From Nocardiopsis terrae (lineage in GTDB: Bacteria; Actinomycetota; Actinomycetes; Streptosporangiales; Streptosporangiaceae), in assembly GCF_014651695.1 (NCBI RefSeq), contig NZ_BMXJ01000004.1, forward strand, positions 62,001 through 126,000: DNA of 64,000 nucleotides. The letters are read 5' to 3'. The position numbers and the translations under genes were made by a program. The first letter of the stretch is position 1, and the number at the start of each line of letters is the position of its first letter. Of the stretch, positions 34,913 through 43,974 are shown in pieces. Below the pieces are notes generated by a model, which saw only the letters and a program-made list of their open reading frames with translations, did not search any database and was not told the origin of the DNA.

Positions 34913-36792
34913 CCACCACGCCCCTTTCCCCGGAGACACCACCCATGCCCACCACCGTCCCCGCCGAGCTCACCGCCGAGCACTTCGGCCGCGCCAGTGA
35001 CCGCCTGGTCGCCAAGATGCTGGCCGAACTGTGCTTCGAGTACGCGCTGCGCCCCGTCCCCGACGGCCCGGGAGGGGCCGCGCCGCAGGCGCCCGTCGAG
35101 GGCGGGGGGCACCGGTGGCGCGCCCCCGTCGCCCCCGGAGCCGTCTACCTCTTCGAGGGCCGACGCACCACCATGGACGGCTGGCTCGTGCACCCCGGCA
35201 CGGCCCGGCGCGAGGCCGCCGACGGCTCCGTCACCCCCGCCGCGCCCTTCACACTCCTGCGCGACCTGGGTTCGGCCGGGCTCATCGACCCGGCGGTGGA
35301 GGCCTTCACCGTGGGGGAGCTGACCGCCACCCTCAGCGCCGACTGCCGACTGGCCCAGAGCCGCACCGGCGCCGCCGAGCTGGCCGAACTCCCCCACGCC
35401 GAGCTGGAGGGCCACCAGAGCGGGCACCCGTGGATCTTCGCCAACAAGGGCCGGGTCGGTTTCTCCGGCCGCGACCGGGCACAGTTCCCGCCCGAGGCCC
35501 GCCGTCCCCTGCGCCTGCCGTGGATCGCCGTGCACCGCTCCCTCGCCGAGCACCACGGCGTCCCCGGCCTGGACCAGGACGCCCTGATCGCACGGGAGCT
35601 GGACCCCGCCGAGGTACGGCGGTTCACCGGGAGCCTCGACCGGGGCCGCCCCCAGGGCACACCCGCCGCGGAGTACGTGTGGCTGCCGGTCCACCCCTGG
35701 CAGTGGGACGAGGTGGTCGTGCCGCTGTTCGCCGCCGAACTCGCCGCCGGGCTCATCGTGCCCCTGGGCGAGGCCGGCGACGACTACCTGCCCCAGCAGT
35801 CCATCCGCACCTTCACCAACCTCTCCCGACCCGACCGGCACAACGTCAAGGTGTCGCTGGCCATCCTCAACACGATGGTCTACCGGGGCATCCCCACCGA
35901 GCTGTGCCGGGCCGCGCCCGCCAGCACCCGGTGGGTACGCGCCCTGCACGCGGGTGACGCCTTCCTGTCCGAACGCTGCCGGGTCATCCTGCCGGGCGAG
36001 GTCGCCGCCGTGGCCGTGCGCCACCCGGTCCTGGAGGACATCCCCGACGCCCCCTACCGGCACCGGCAGCTGCTCGGCGCGCTGTGGCGCGAACCCGTCA
36101 CCGCCCAGCTGGACGAAGGGGAGCGGGCCCGCACCCTGGCGGCGCTGCTGCACGTGGACGGCCAGGGGCGGGCCTTCACCGCCGAACTCGTCCAGCGCTC
36201 CGGGTTGGCGGCCGAGGAGTGGCTGCGCGCCCTCCTCGCAGCGGTCCTGCCGCCCGTACTGCACCTGCTCTACCGCTACGGGCTGGCGTTCAACCCGCAC
36301 GGCGAGAACGCCATCGTGGTCTTCGACGGCCGCGACCGGCCCGCGCGGCTGGCGGTCAAGGACTTCGTCGACGACATGAAACTGCTGGACACCGACCTGC
36401 CCGAGTACGCCTCCCTGCCCCGCGAGGCGCTGGGTGTGCTCATGCGCTTCGACGCCGCCGAGCTGACCTCCTCGGTCGCCAAGTCCCTGCTGGTCGGGCA
36501 CTTCCGATACCTGGCGCCGCTGCTCCAGGACCACCTGGGGGTGGCCGAGGAGCGCTTCTGGGAACTGGTCCGCGCCGAGGTGCTGCGCTACCAGGAGGAG
36601 TTCCCGGAGCTGGCCGAGCGCTTCACGCTGTTCGACCTGCTCGCGCCCGAGTTCGAGCGGGTCTGCCTGAACCGGGAGCGGCTGCTGGGCGGCGGCTACC
36701 ACGACCGCGCCGAACGCGACGCCGAGTTCCACCTGGACGCGCCGGCGATCCCCAACCCCCTGCACCGACCCGCCCGGGAGGCCGCCGCGTGA
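34909..36792 (+). CDS. NIS siderophore synthetase, IucA/IucC family (second)
   Basis: A 627-residue paralogue of the preceding gene product, with GHPWIFANKGRVGF (172-185), HPWQWD (262-267) and HGEN (464-467). The ATG overlaps the previous stop as ATGA; ATG 34945, with GGAG nine bases upstream, is an equally possible start and would remove 12 low-complexity residues. The two proteins differ enough in their N-terminal 130 residues that they probably act on different intermediates, as IucA and IucC do in aerobactin. Confidence 0.93.
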   Translation: MTTTPLSPETPPMPTTVPAELTAEHFGRASDRLVAKMLAELCFEYALRPVPDGPGGAAPQAPVEGGGHRWRAPVAPGAVYLFEGRRTTMDGWLVHPGTARREAADGSVTPAAPFTLLRDLGSAGLIDPAVEAFTVGELTATLSADCRLAQSRTGAAELAELPHAELEGHQSGHPWIFANKGRVGFSGRDRAQFPPEARRPLRLPWIAVHRSLAEHHGVPGLDQDALIARELDPAEVRRFTGSLDRGRPQGTPAAEYVWLPVHPWQWDEVVVPLFAAELAAGLIVPLGEAGDDYLPQQSIRTFTNLSRPDRHNVKVSLAILNTMVYRGIPTELCRAAPASTRWVRALHAGDAFLSERCRVILPGEVAAVAVRHPVLEDIPDAPYRHRQLLGALWREPVTAQLDEGERARTLAALLHVDGQGRAFTAELVQRSGLAAEEWLRALLAAVLPPVLHLLYRYGLAFNPHGENAIVVFDGRDRPARLAVKDFVDDMKLLDTDLPEYASLPREALGVLMRFDAAELTSSVAKSLLVGHFRYLAPLLQDHLGVAEERFWELVRAEVLRYQEEFPELAERFTLFDLLAPEFERVCLNRERLLGGGYHDRAERDAEFHLDAPAIPNPLHRPAREAAA

Positions 36793-38216
36793 GTGACCTG
36801 ATCGGCGACGGCCTGCCGCCCCTGACCGAGACCCTGCCGCCCTCCCCTCCTCCGCCGCCCTTCCCGGTCCCCCTGGACCGGCTGGGCGCCGACGCCGCCT
36901 CGGGCGCGATCACCGACGTGATCGTCGCCCTGCCCGACGTGCAGGGACGGGTCCAGGGCAGCAGGGTGCGCCCGGGCGACTTCACCGACCGGATCATCCG
37001 GGACGGCTTCGGGGCCTGCCTGTACCTGCTGGCCACCGACGTGGAGATGGAGGCGCGGCCGGGGTACGCCACCGACCCGTGGGGCGGGGGTCTGGGCGAC
37101 TTCGACATCGTGCCCGACCTGTCCACCCTGCGTTACCTGCCCTGGGACCCGGGGACGGCACTCGTCCTGGGCGACGCGCACGGCGCCGACGGGGCGCCCG
37201 TGGCCGTCGCGCCCCGCCAGGTGCTGCGGACCCAGCTGGACCGGCTCGCCGAACGCGGATGGCGGGCCCTGGCCGGAACTGAACTGGAGTTCCTGGTGTT
37301 CCGGGACGACTACCAGAGCGCGTTCGAGTCGCACTACCGCGGTCTGACCCCGGCCACGCGGTTCAACTCCGACTACGCGGTGCCCGAGGTCACCGAGATC
37401 GACCCGCTCATGCGGCGCATCCGCACCGCGATGGAACGCACCGGCATGACGGTGGAGTCGGCGCGCGGGGAGTGCCACCCGGGCCAGTACGAGATCGTGT
37501 TCCGCTACGACGACGCGCTGCGCGCCTGCGACAACCACGTCGTGTACAAGGCGGGTGCCCGTGCGCTGGCCGCCCAGGCCGGGGTGGCGCTGACCTTCAT
37601 GGCCAAGTACGACGAGGGCGAGGGCAACTCCTGCCACGTGCACCTGTCCCTGCGCGACGAGGACGGCGACCCGGTCTTCGCCGACGACGGGACGGGCCGG
37701 TACGGGATGTCGAAGTACATGGAGCACTTCGTGGCGGGCCAGCTCGCCTGCATGCGGGACTTCGCGCTGGTGTACGCCCCGAACGTGAACTCGTTCAAGC
37801 GGCTGTCCCCGCAGGCCTACGCGCCCAGCGGCATCGCCTGGGGGCTGGACAACCGGACCTGCCCGGTGCGGGTGGTGGGCTCGGGGGAGTCGGCGCGGAT
37901 CGAGTTCCGGGTGCCGGGCGGCGACGCCAACCCCTATCTGGCGGTGGCGGCGATCATCGCCTCGGGGCTGTACGGCGTCGAGCAGGCGCTGCCGCTGCCC
38001 GAGCCGACGGCGGGCAACGCCTTCGACCAGGAGACGCCCCGGCTCCCGGCCTCCCTGGAGGAGGCGGTGCTGGCGTGGGAGGGCAGTGAGATCGCCCGCG
38101 CCTGCTTCGGACCGGACGTGGTGCGGCACTACGCCGCCGCGGGTCGCGCCGAGTTGGCGGCGTTCTCGGCCACGGTCACCGACTTCGAGCGCCGCCGACA
38201 CTTCGAACGGGGCTGA
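36789..38216 (+). CDS. Glutamine synthetase-like ligase (PuuA/FluG type) in the siderophore operon
   Basis: A 475-residue GS-superfamily ligase. Metal and substrate residues are present: E165 and E167 in ELEFLVF, E228 and E235 in ECHPGQYE, H283 in CHVHLSL, NSFKRL, and E372/R374 in EFRVPGGDANPYL. The C-terminus (HYAAAGRAELAAF, VTDFERRRHFE) is that of the gamma-glutamyl-amine synthetase branch. No NLYxLPP adenylylation site is seen. The N-terminal 35 residues are proline-rich. GTG 36789 overlaps the synthetase stop (GTGA), so it is the operon's last gene. It could glutamylate a diamine or a siderophore precursor; this is inference, and no such step is part of the known NIS pathways named here. 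Confidence 0.88.
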   Translation: MSDLIGDGLPPLTETLPPSPPPPPFPVPLDRLGADAASGAITDVIVALPDVQGRVQGSRVRPGDFTDRIIRDGFGACLYLLATDVEMEARPGYATDPWGGGLGDFDIVPDLSTLRYLPWDPGTALVLGDAHGADGAPVAVAPRQVLRTQLDRLAERGWRALAGTELEFLVFRDDYQSAFESHYRGLTPATRFNSDYAVPEVTEIDPLMRRIRTAMERTGMTVESARGECHPGQYEIVFRYDDALRACDNHVVYKAGARALAAQAGVALTFMAKYDEGEGNSCHVHLSLRDEDGDPVFADDGTGRYGMSKYMEHFVAGQLACMRDFALVYAPNVNSFKRLSPQAYAPSGIAWGLDNRTCPVRVVGSGESARIEFRVPGGDANPYLAVAAIIASGLYGVEQALPLPEPTAGNAFDQETPRLPASLEEAVLAWEGSEIARACFGPDVVRHYAAAGRAELAAFSATVTDFERRRHFERG

Positions 38217-38225
38217 GGAGCCCGC

Positions 38226-38261
38226 CCGTCTCCCGCCGGAAGCCGTCCCGGCGGGAGACGG
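38226..38261. terminator. Bidirectional terminator
   Basis: CCGTCTCCCGCCGG pairs with CCGGCGGGAGACGG (14 bp) around an 8-nt loop, between the ends of the siderophore operon and menD. Confidence 0.8.
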
Positions 38262-38265
38262 TGCC

Positions 38266-39975
38266 TCACGCGACCGCCGCGTCCACCGCCCCCTGGATAC
38301 GGCGGCGCAGGATCGCGCTGTCGGCCCGCGTCGTGCACACCTCCACGAGGCGCAGGCCCTCGCCCAGAAGCGCCTTGGGCAGGTCGGTGGCCCACTCCAC
38401 GCGGGTGTAGGGCAGGTCCGCCACGGCGGCCACCCGCTCCATCGACACCCCGTGCGGGGTCCCGAAGACCCGCTCGAAGTCGGGGTGGCCCGCCTGCTCC
38501 AGCCCCGAGAAGATCCCGCCCCCGTCGTTGTTGACCACGACCACCGCCAGGTCCGGGCGCGGCTCACCGGGACCGATGATCAGGCCGTTCTGGTCGTGCA
38601 GCACCGCCAGGTCGCCGAGCAGGGCGTAGGAGCGCCCCCCGCCCTCGGCCTGGTGGGCCAGGGCCGCCCCGACCGCCGTCGACACCGTCCCGTCGATCCC
38701 GCTCACACCCCGGTTGCCCAACAGGCGCACCCCGCAGCGGGCCCCCATCGTGGCGTCGAGGTCCCGGATAGGCATGCTGGACCCGGCGAACAGCAGCGAA
38801 CCGGCACCCAGCTGGGAAACCAGGTCACGGGCCAGACGTGGTTCGGAGAGCGCCTCGTCGGCGTCCAGCACCCCGTCGACCGCGGCCCGGGCGGCGGCCT
38901 CCGCGCGCGCCCACTCCCGGGACCACCCGGTACGCCGCGGGCCGTCCGGGTCCGCCCCGGCCGGCGGCGCCACCGACGCCACCACGTCGGTGGCGGTCCG
39001 TGCGGGGTCGGAGAAGTCGTTGGCCAGACTCGCCGCGGGGTCGCCCACCGCGCCCGCGGTCACCACCACGTGCCGTTCGGCGCTGCGCAGGAAGGCCAGG
39101 ATCTGCCGGGAGAGGTTGGGGCGGCCCACGCTCACGACCAGTTCGGGGGCGTGCGCGGCGGTGAATCCGGGCGAGGCCAGCAGCTGGCGGTAGGCGGAGA
39201 CCGCTCCGGCCCGGCGGGCGTTGGAGGTGGGTTCGGCGAGCAGGGGCCAGCCGGTCAGCTCGGCCAGGGCCAGGAAGGGCACCGGGTCGTAGTCGCCGTC
39301 ACCGCACACGATGACGCCCCGCTCCACGTCGGGCAGGGTGAGAGGGGCCGGTTCGGTGGCGGGCCCGGAGCGGGAGATCCACGGTCGGCCGTCCGGCCGA
39401 CCGTCCAGGGGGGCCGTCCAGGTCGGTGCGTCCGTGGTCTCGTCCGGGGTGAGCGGCTCGCGGAAGGCCACGTTGAGGTGGACCGGGCCTGGGCGGCCGC
39501 CGATGGCCGCCGCCCAGGCGCGGCAGCTCAGGGAACGCCAGTACGCCACCATCCCCGGGGCGGGGTCGGGGGTGCCGACCTCGGTGAACATGCGCACCGC
39601 GGCGCCGTACAGACCGATCTGGTCCGCGGTCTGGTTGGCCCCGGTGCCGCGCAGCTCCGGCGGCCGGTCCGCGGTGAGCACCAGCAGCGGGACCGCGCTC
39701 TCGTCAGCTTCCATCACCGCCGGGTGGAAGTTGGCGGCCGCAGTCCCGGAGGTGCACACCACCGCCACCGGCCGGCGCGAGGCCCGGGCCAGCCCCAGGG
39801 CGAGGAAGGAGGCGGAACGCTCGTCCACCCGAACGTGGACCCGGATCCCGGGGTGGGCGACCAGGGCCAGCGCCAGTGGGGTCGAGCGCGACCCGGGCGC
39901 GACGACGGCCTCGGCCAGCCCGCAGCGGGCCAGTTCGTCGACGAGGACCCGCGCCAGGGCGGTAGACGGATTCAT
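38266..39975 (-). CDS. menD: SEPHCHC synthase (2-succinyl-5-enolpyruvyl-6-hydroxy-3-cyclohexene-1-carboxylate synthase)
   Basis: A 569-residue ThDP-dependent enzyme joining isochorismate to the succinic semialdehyde unit from 2-oxoglutarate. The N-terminal part carries VVAPGSRSTPLALAL and VVCTSGTAAANFHPAV, including the catalytic Glu region before it (VRVDERSASF). The ThDP-binding domain has GNRGVSGIDGTVSTAVGAA and NNDGGGIFSGL. It lies 149 nt after menC on the same strand; a GATACT-like -10 upstream suggests a separate promoter as well. Confidence 0.94.
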   Translation of the reverse strand: MNPSTALARVLVDELARCGLAEAVVAPGSRSTPLALALVAHPGIRVHVRVDERSASFLALGLARASRRPVAVVCTSGTAAANFHPAVMEADESAVPLLVLTADRPPELRGTGANQTADQIGLYGAAVRMFTEVGTPDPAPGMVAYWRSLSCRAWAAAIGGRPGPVHLNVAFREPLTPDETTDAPTWTAPLDGRPDGRPWISRSGPATEPAPLTLPDVERGVIVCGDGDYDPVPFLALAELTGWPLLAEPTSNARRAGAVSAYRQLLASPGFTAAHAPELVVSVGRPNLSRQILAFLRSAERHVVVTAGAVGDPAASLANDFSDPARTATDVVASVAPPAGADPDGPRRTGWSREWARAEAAARAAVDGVLDADEALSEPRLARDLVSQLGAGSLLFAGSSMPIRDLDATMGARCGVRLLGNRGVSGIDGTVSTAVGAALAHQAEGGGRSYALLGDLAVLHDQNGLIIGPGEPRPDLAVVVVNNDGGGIFSGLEQAGHPDFERVFGTPHGVSMERVAAVADLPYTRVEWATDLPKALLGEGLRLVEVCTTRADSAILRRRIQGAVDAAVA

Positions 39976-40124
39976 CTAAGTCTTTCGTTCGTCAGGGTAT
40001 GTACCAGTATCACCATGCGATCCGACCCGACCGCACGGCCCCGGGACCTTCCAGTGAACCCCGTTCGGCGCTGAACAGCGAACGAACCCGGCTGTGATCT
40101 CCTGCCCATCCGCCCGGTCGCACG

Positions 40125-41111
40125 TCACCGCGGCCCGGGCGGCTCCGCTCCCGCGGCCCGGGCCTGCTCGGCCCGCGCACGCCAGGATCCCGGGTCGACC
40201 TCGACCGACCGCAGCGCCCCCTCGTCCACGACCGCCGGGCGGACCGGCAGGAAGCCGCCCTCGGGCAGCAGCGGCTCGGCCGTGACATCAGCGGTCAGCA
40301 TCTGCATGGTCGCCAGGCCGCAGGCGTAGGGGAGCTCGGGCAGGGCGGCCGCCAGGGCCACACCCGCGGCCAGCCCCACCGACGTCTCCACGGCGCTGGA
40401 GACCACCACCGGCAGACCGCAGGCCTCGGCGACCCGCAGCGCGGCGCGCACACCCCCCAGCGGCTGGACCTTGAGCACCACGATGTCAGCGGCCCCGGAG
40501 GCGCGTACCCGCAGGGGGTCCTCCGCCCGCCGGACGGACTCGTCAGCGGCGACCGGAACGTCCACCCGGCGGCGGACCGCGGCCAGCTCGTCCAGGGTCG
40601 CGCAGGGCTGCTCCACGTACTCCAGCCCGAACCGGTCCAGCTCGCGGGTCATCCGCACGGCGGTGTCCACGTCCCAGGCGCCGTTGGCGTCCACCCGCAC
40701 CCGGCCCGAGGGGCCGATCGCGGCGCGGACCGCCTCGACACGGGCGACGTCCGCACGCCAGTCCTGCCCCCGCTCGGCCACCTTGACCTTGGCCGTGGCG
40801 CAACCGCCGTCGGCCACGATCCGCGCGGCGCGCTCGGGGTCCACCGCGGGCACGGTCACGTTGACCGGGACACGGTCGCGCAGCGGCTCGGGCCAGCCCA
40901 GGTGGGCCGCCTCATGGCAGGCCGCCCACCAGCGGGAGGCCTCGCGCGGCCCGTACTCGGCGAAGGGCGAGAACTCGCCCCACCCGGCGGGGCCGCGCAC
41001 CAGCATGCCCTCACGGACCGTGACGCCCCGGAAGCGGTTGCGCAGGCCGATCGCGAAGGCCCGCCCCCCGGCGGGTGCCCCCGCCGGGTCGGGCTCCGAG
41101 GTCCCGGTCAC
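40125..41111 (-). CDS. menC: o-succinylbenzoate synthase
   Basis: A 328-residue enolase-superfamily dehydratase that aromatises SHCHC to o-succinylbenzoate. The catalytic pair is the Lys in AKVKVAE (K108/K110) and a Lys in [11 protein letters not shown]; Mg ligands are in VDANGAWD (D141), YVEQP and ADES. GTG 41111 overlaps the menB stop (GTGA), so the two are translated together. Confidence 0.93.
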   Translation of the reverse strand: MTGTSEPDPAGAPAGGRAFAIGLRNRFRGVTVREGMLVRGPAGWGEFSPFAEYGPREASRWWAACHEAAHLGWPEPLRDRVPVNVTVPAVDPERAARIVADGGCATAKVKVAERGQDWRADVARVEAVRAAIGPSGRVRVDANGAWDVDTAVRMTRELDRFGLEYVEQPCATLDELAAVRRRVDVPVAADESVRRAEDPLRVRASGAADIVVLKVQPLGGVRAALRVAEACGLPVVVSSAVETSVGLAAGVALAAALPELPYACGLATMQMLTADVTAEPLLPEGGFLPVRPAVVDEGALRSVEVDPGSWRARAEQARAAGAEPPGPR

Positions 41112-41947
41112 GGGCGGCGCGGGAACTTGTCGAACTCGGGGCTGCGCTTCTCCTTGAAGGCGTCCCGGCCCTCCTGGGCCTCCTCGCTCATGTAGTAGAG
41201 CATCGTGGCGTCACCGGCGAACTGCTGCATCCCGGCGGCTCCGTCGCTCACCGCGTTGATCGCGCCCTTGACCATGCGCAGTGCCAGCGGGGACTTCTCC
41301 AGCATCTCCCGGGCCCACTGCACGGTCTCCTTCTCCAGGTCCGCCAGCGGCACGACGGTGTTGACCATGCCCATGTCCAGCGCCTCCTGGGCGCTGTACT
41401 GGCGGCACAGGTACCAGATCTCGCGGGCCTTCTTCAGACCCACGGTCTCGGCCAGCAGCCAGGAACCGTAGCCGCCGTCGAAGGAGCCGACCTTGGGGCC
41501 GGTCTGCCCGAACTTGGCGTTGTCGGCCGCGATGGTCAGGTCGCAGCAGACCTGGAGCACGTTGCCGCCGCCGATGGACCAGCCCGCGACCATGCAGATC
41601 ACCGGCTTGGGCAGACGGCGGATCTGCACCTGGAGGTCCAGCACGTTGAGGCGGCCGATGCCCTGCTGGGCGACGGCGTCGTCACCGATGTAGCCGTCGT
41701 CGCCGCGGATCTTCTGGTCACCGCCGGAGCAGAAGGCCTGGTCGCCGGCTCCGGTGAAGATGATCACACCGACACCCGAGTCGTCCCGGGCGATGTTGAA
41801 CGCCGTCTGGAGCTCGAACAGCGTCTGGGGACGGAAGGCGTTGTGCCGCTCTGGGCGGTTGATCGTGATCTTGGCGATGCCCTCCGCGGTCTCGTAGATG
41901 ATGTCGGAATACTCGCCCGACCGCTGCCAGTCGATCACGCTGCTCAC
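41108..41947 (-). CDS. menB: 1,4-dihydroxy-2-naphthoyl-CoA synthase
   Basis: A 279-residue crotonase-fold enzyme closing the second naphthoate ring. [15 protein letters not shown] and [13 protein letters not shown] form the oxyanion hole and CoA site, and [10 protein letters not shown] carries the MenB-specific Asp. The GTG at 41947 has an AGGAGA RBS. It is the first gene of menB-menC(-menD) and is divergent from menE. Confidence 0.94.
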   Translation of the reverse strand: MSSVIDWQRSGEYSDIIYETAEGIAKITINRPERHNAFRPQTLFELQTAFNIARDDSGVGVIIFTGAGDQAFCSGGDQKIRGDDGYIGDDAVAQQGIGRLNVLDLQVQIRRLPKPVICMVAGWSIGGGNVLQVCCDLTIAADNAKFGQTGPKVGSFDGGYGSWLLAETVGLKKAREIWYLCRQYSAQEALDMGMVNTVVPLADLEKETVQWAREMLEKSPLALRMVKGAINAVSDGAAGMQQFAGDATMLYYMSEEAQEGRDAFKEKRSPEFDKFPRRP

Positions 41948-42108
41948 GGCTTCTACTTCTCCTCACGGGGATGGGGACGGTGCGGACGCCCGCGGGCGTT
42001 GTGACCGCCGCGTCCAAGCGTCAACCCTACGCATTCTGCCAGGCGAGCCGGGACGGACGGGCACACCCCCGCCCCGGCCCCGCGGAACCGCCCGCTTCCC
42101 GCCCGGCG

Positions 42109-42114
42109 TACGCT
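42109..42114 (+). promoter_or_regulatory. -10 element of a leaderless menE promoter
   Basis: TACGCT ends eight bases before GTG 42123, with no Shine-Dalgarno between; the same hexamer precedes the leaderless gene at 2035. Confidence 0.5.
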
Positions 42115-42122
42115 GGGGCACC

Positions 42123-43397
42123 GTGGCACAAGCGAGCGAACACCGGTCCCAGGCCCCCTCCCCCGAGGACGGGCGCGCCCTCCAGGCAGTACGCGGCCTG
42201 GCCCCCGAACACCTGAACCGGCTGCTCGCGGCCGCGTTGGAGGGCACCGGCCCCGCCCTGCTGCCCGTCCCGGACGGCACCCCCGACTCCCGGACGGCCG
42301 AACTCCTCACCGCCATGCGCCCCTCCTCGTTGCGCACACCCGAGGGGGTCACCGCCCTCGACGGCGGTGTTGCGGCGGACCCCGGTACGGCGCTGGTCGT
42401 CACCACCTCCGGCTCCACCGGCCGACCCAAGGGCGTGGAGCTGTCCGCGGACGCCCTGCGGGCCTCCGCCCTCGCCTCCGTGGCCCGGATCGGCGCCCGC
42501 CCCGGTGACACCTGGCTGTGCGTCCTGCCCGCCGGGCACATCTCCGGCATCCAGGTGATGATGCGCGCGCTGGTCACCGGGACCGGGGCCGTGCACGCGG
42601 CCTTCGACACGGACTCCCTCATGGAGTCGGCGCGCCGGCTGCGCCCGCACGTGTCCCTGGTCCCCACCCAGTTGCGCCGTCTGCTGGCCGCGGGCGCCGA
42701 CCTGTCGGTGTTCGGCACGATCCTGCTCGGGGGCGCGGCGGCCGAACCCGCGCTGCTGGCGGCCGCCCGGGCCGCGGGCGGCCGTGTCGTGACCACCTAC
42801 GGGATGAGCGAGACCTGCGGCGGGTGCGTGTACGACGGTTTCCCCCTGGACGGGACCCGGGTCCGAATCGCCGGTTCCGCCACCGGCGGGTCCGGGCGGG
42901 TCCTGCTCAGCGGCCCGACACTGCTCACCGGCTACCGGCTGCCCCCGGGCGCGGCGGTGGAGGACACCTGGGCCGCGGACGGCGACGAGGCGGGACTGGC
43001 CCTGGACGGTGCAGGACGACGCTGGCTGCACACCAACGACCTGGGCCGGGTGGACGCCGAGGGCCGCCTGCACATCCTCGGCAGGATGGACGAGGTGGTC
43101 AACACCGGCGGCCACAAGGTAGTACCCGGCCAGGTGAACGCCATCGTCTCCGAACACCCCGCCGTGGCGGAGTCCGTGGTGGTGGGCCGCCCGGACACCG
43201 AGTGGGGCGAGCGGGTGACCGCGGTCGTGGTCCCCGTCGACCCGGAGGATCCGCCGACGCTGGAGGGGTTGCGCGACCGGGTGCGCGACCGGCTGCCGTC
43301 CTACGCCGCTCCCCGGGAGCTGGACCTGCGTCCCGCCCTGCCGATGCTGGCCTCCGGCAAGCCGGACCTGGTGGCACTGCGCCGACCGGCCGGTTGA
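42123..43397 (+). CDS. menE: o-succinylbenzoate-CoA ligase
   Basis: A 424-residue ANL-family adenylating enzyme activating o-succinylbenzoate with ATP and CoA. The P-loop VTTSGSTGRPKGVE is at about 89-102, the TTYGMSETCGG motif follows, and NTGGHKVVPGQV with ALPMLASGKPDL supplies the hinge and catalytic Lys region. It is shorter than usual because of a reduced N-terminal domain, as in other actinobacterial MenE proteins. It is divergent from menB across a short promoter region. Confidence 0.93.
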   Translation: MAQASEHRSQAPSPEDGRALQAVRGLAPEHLNRLLAAALEGTGPALLPVPDGTPDSRTAELLTAMRPSSLRTPEGVTALDGGVAADPGTALVVTTSGSTGRPKGVELSADALRASALASVARIGARPGDTWLCVLPAGHISGIQVMMRALVTGTGAVHAAFDTDSLMESARRLRPHVSLVPTQLRRLLAAGADLSVFGTILLGGAAAEPALLAAARAAGGRVVTTYGMSETCGGCVYDGFPLDGTRVRIAGSATGGSGRVLLSGPTLLTGYRLPPGAAVEDTWAADGDEAGLALDGAGRRWLHTNDLGRVDAEGRLHILGRMDEVVNTGGHKVVPGQVNAIVSEHPAVAESVVVGRPDTEWGERVTAVVVPVDPEDPPTLEGLRDRVRDRLPSYAAPRELDLRPALPMLASGKPDLVALRRPAG

Positions 43398-43873
43398 GGG
43401 CCCGCGGCCCGGTCCCGCCCCCGCACCGCCCCTGGGGCAGAACCGCCCCTGGGGCAAAGCGGCGTTTACCGGTGCGGTCCGCACACGTGGGACCCTGACC
43501 GCAGCGGGTGCCGTTCCCAGAGCCGTCGGCACCTGTCGGTACCGGCGAGGCCCGGGGGCACCCCCCGTTCTCCGGCGGGCCCGCGGGCACAGCCCCGGGT
43601 GGGTCTGTCCGGAAGGCGGGGAACTTACCGAACCTCCCTGGCGTCTACCTGAGTATCCGGTTTCTTCGGCCCCTCTCCCAAGGAGGTCCGCGGTTGGCGG
43701 CAGCCATCGGTCCACGCGTCCGCTCCCCTGCGCCCTCCCCCGTGTCCGGAACGCCTGCCGCGCAGCGGTCCGAGCACCGAAGCCGAGCGCTTTCCTTTAC
43801 CCGCACGGGTCAGCATTCCGCTACTCATGGAACAGTGATCTATGCCACCCTCGCCGATATCCAATCGAGACGG
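43398..43873. other. Long leader/intergenic region before the sigma factor gene
   Basis: No convincing gene is seen. Just after menE are two 15-bp direct repeats ACCGCCCCTGGGGCA (43425-43439 and 43442-43456), each with an internal GCCCC/GGGGC hairpin that could help end menE transcription. The rest is ordinary GC-rich sequence; an open frame across it has no RBS or coding character. Confidence 0.45.
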
Positions 43874-43899
43874 GGAACATTTGACTCTCCGACACGTTG
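43874..43899 (+). promoter_or_regulatory. ECF (SigR/SigH/SigE-type) promoter of the sigma factor gene
   Basis: GGAAC (43874-43878), a 16-nt spacer and CGTTG (43895-43899) match the GGAAC-N16-SGTTG consensus of actinobacterial stress ECF sigma factors. A housekeeping-like TTGACT (43881-43886) with TATTGG (43904-43909) overlaps it. Confidence 0.6.
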
Positions 43900-43974
43900 G
43901 ACATATTGGCGCGTCCAGTCGGCGGTAACCCTCCGCCACGTGCCACATGTCCTGGAAGGGAGGGAGGTGCCCAC

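Noticed and set aside
32993-38567. Long minus-strand frames opposite the NIS synthetase and GS genes
   Set aside because: Their translations are low-complexity Gly/Val/Leu/Gln-rich mirror images of well-supported plus-strand genes, with no RBS or domain.
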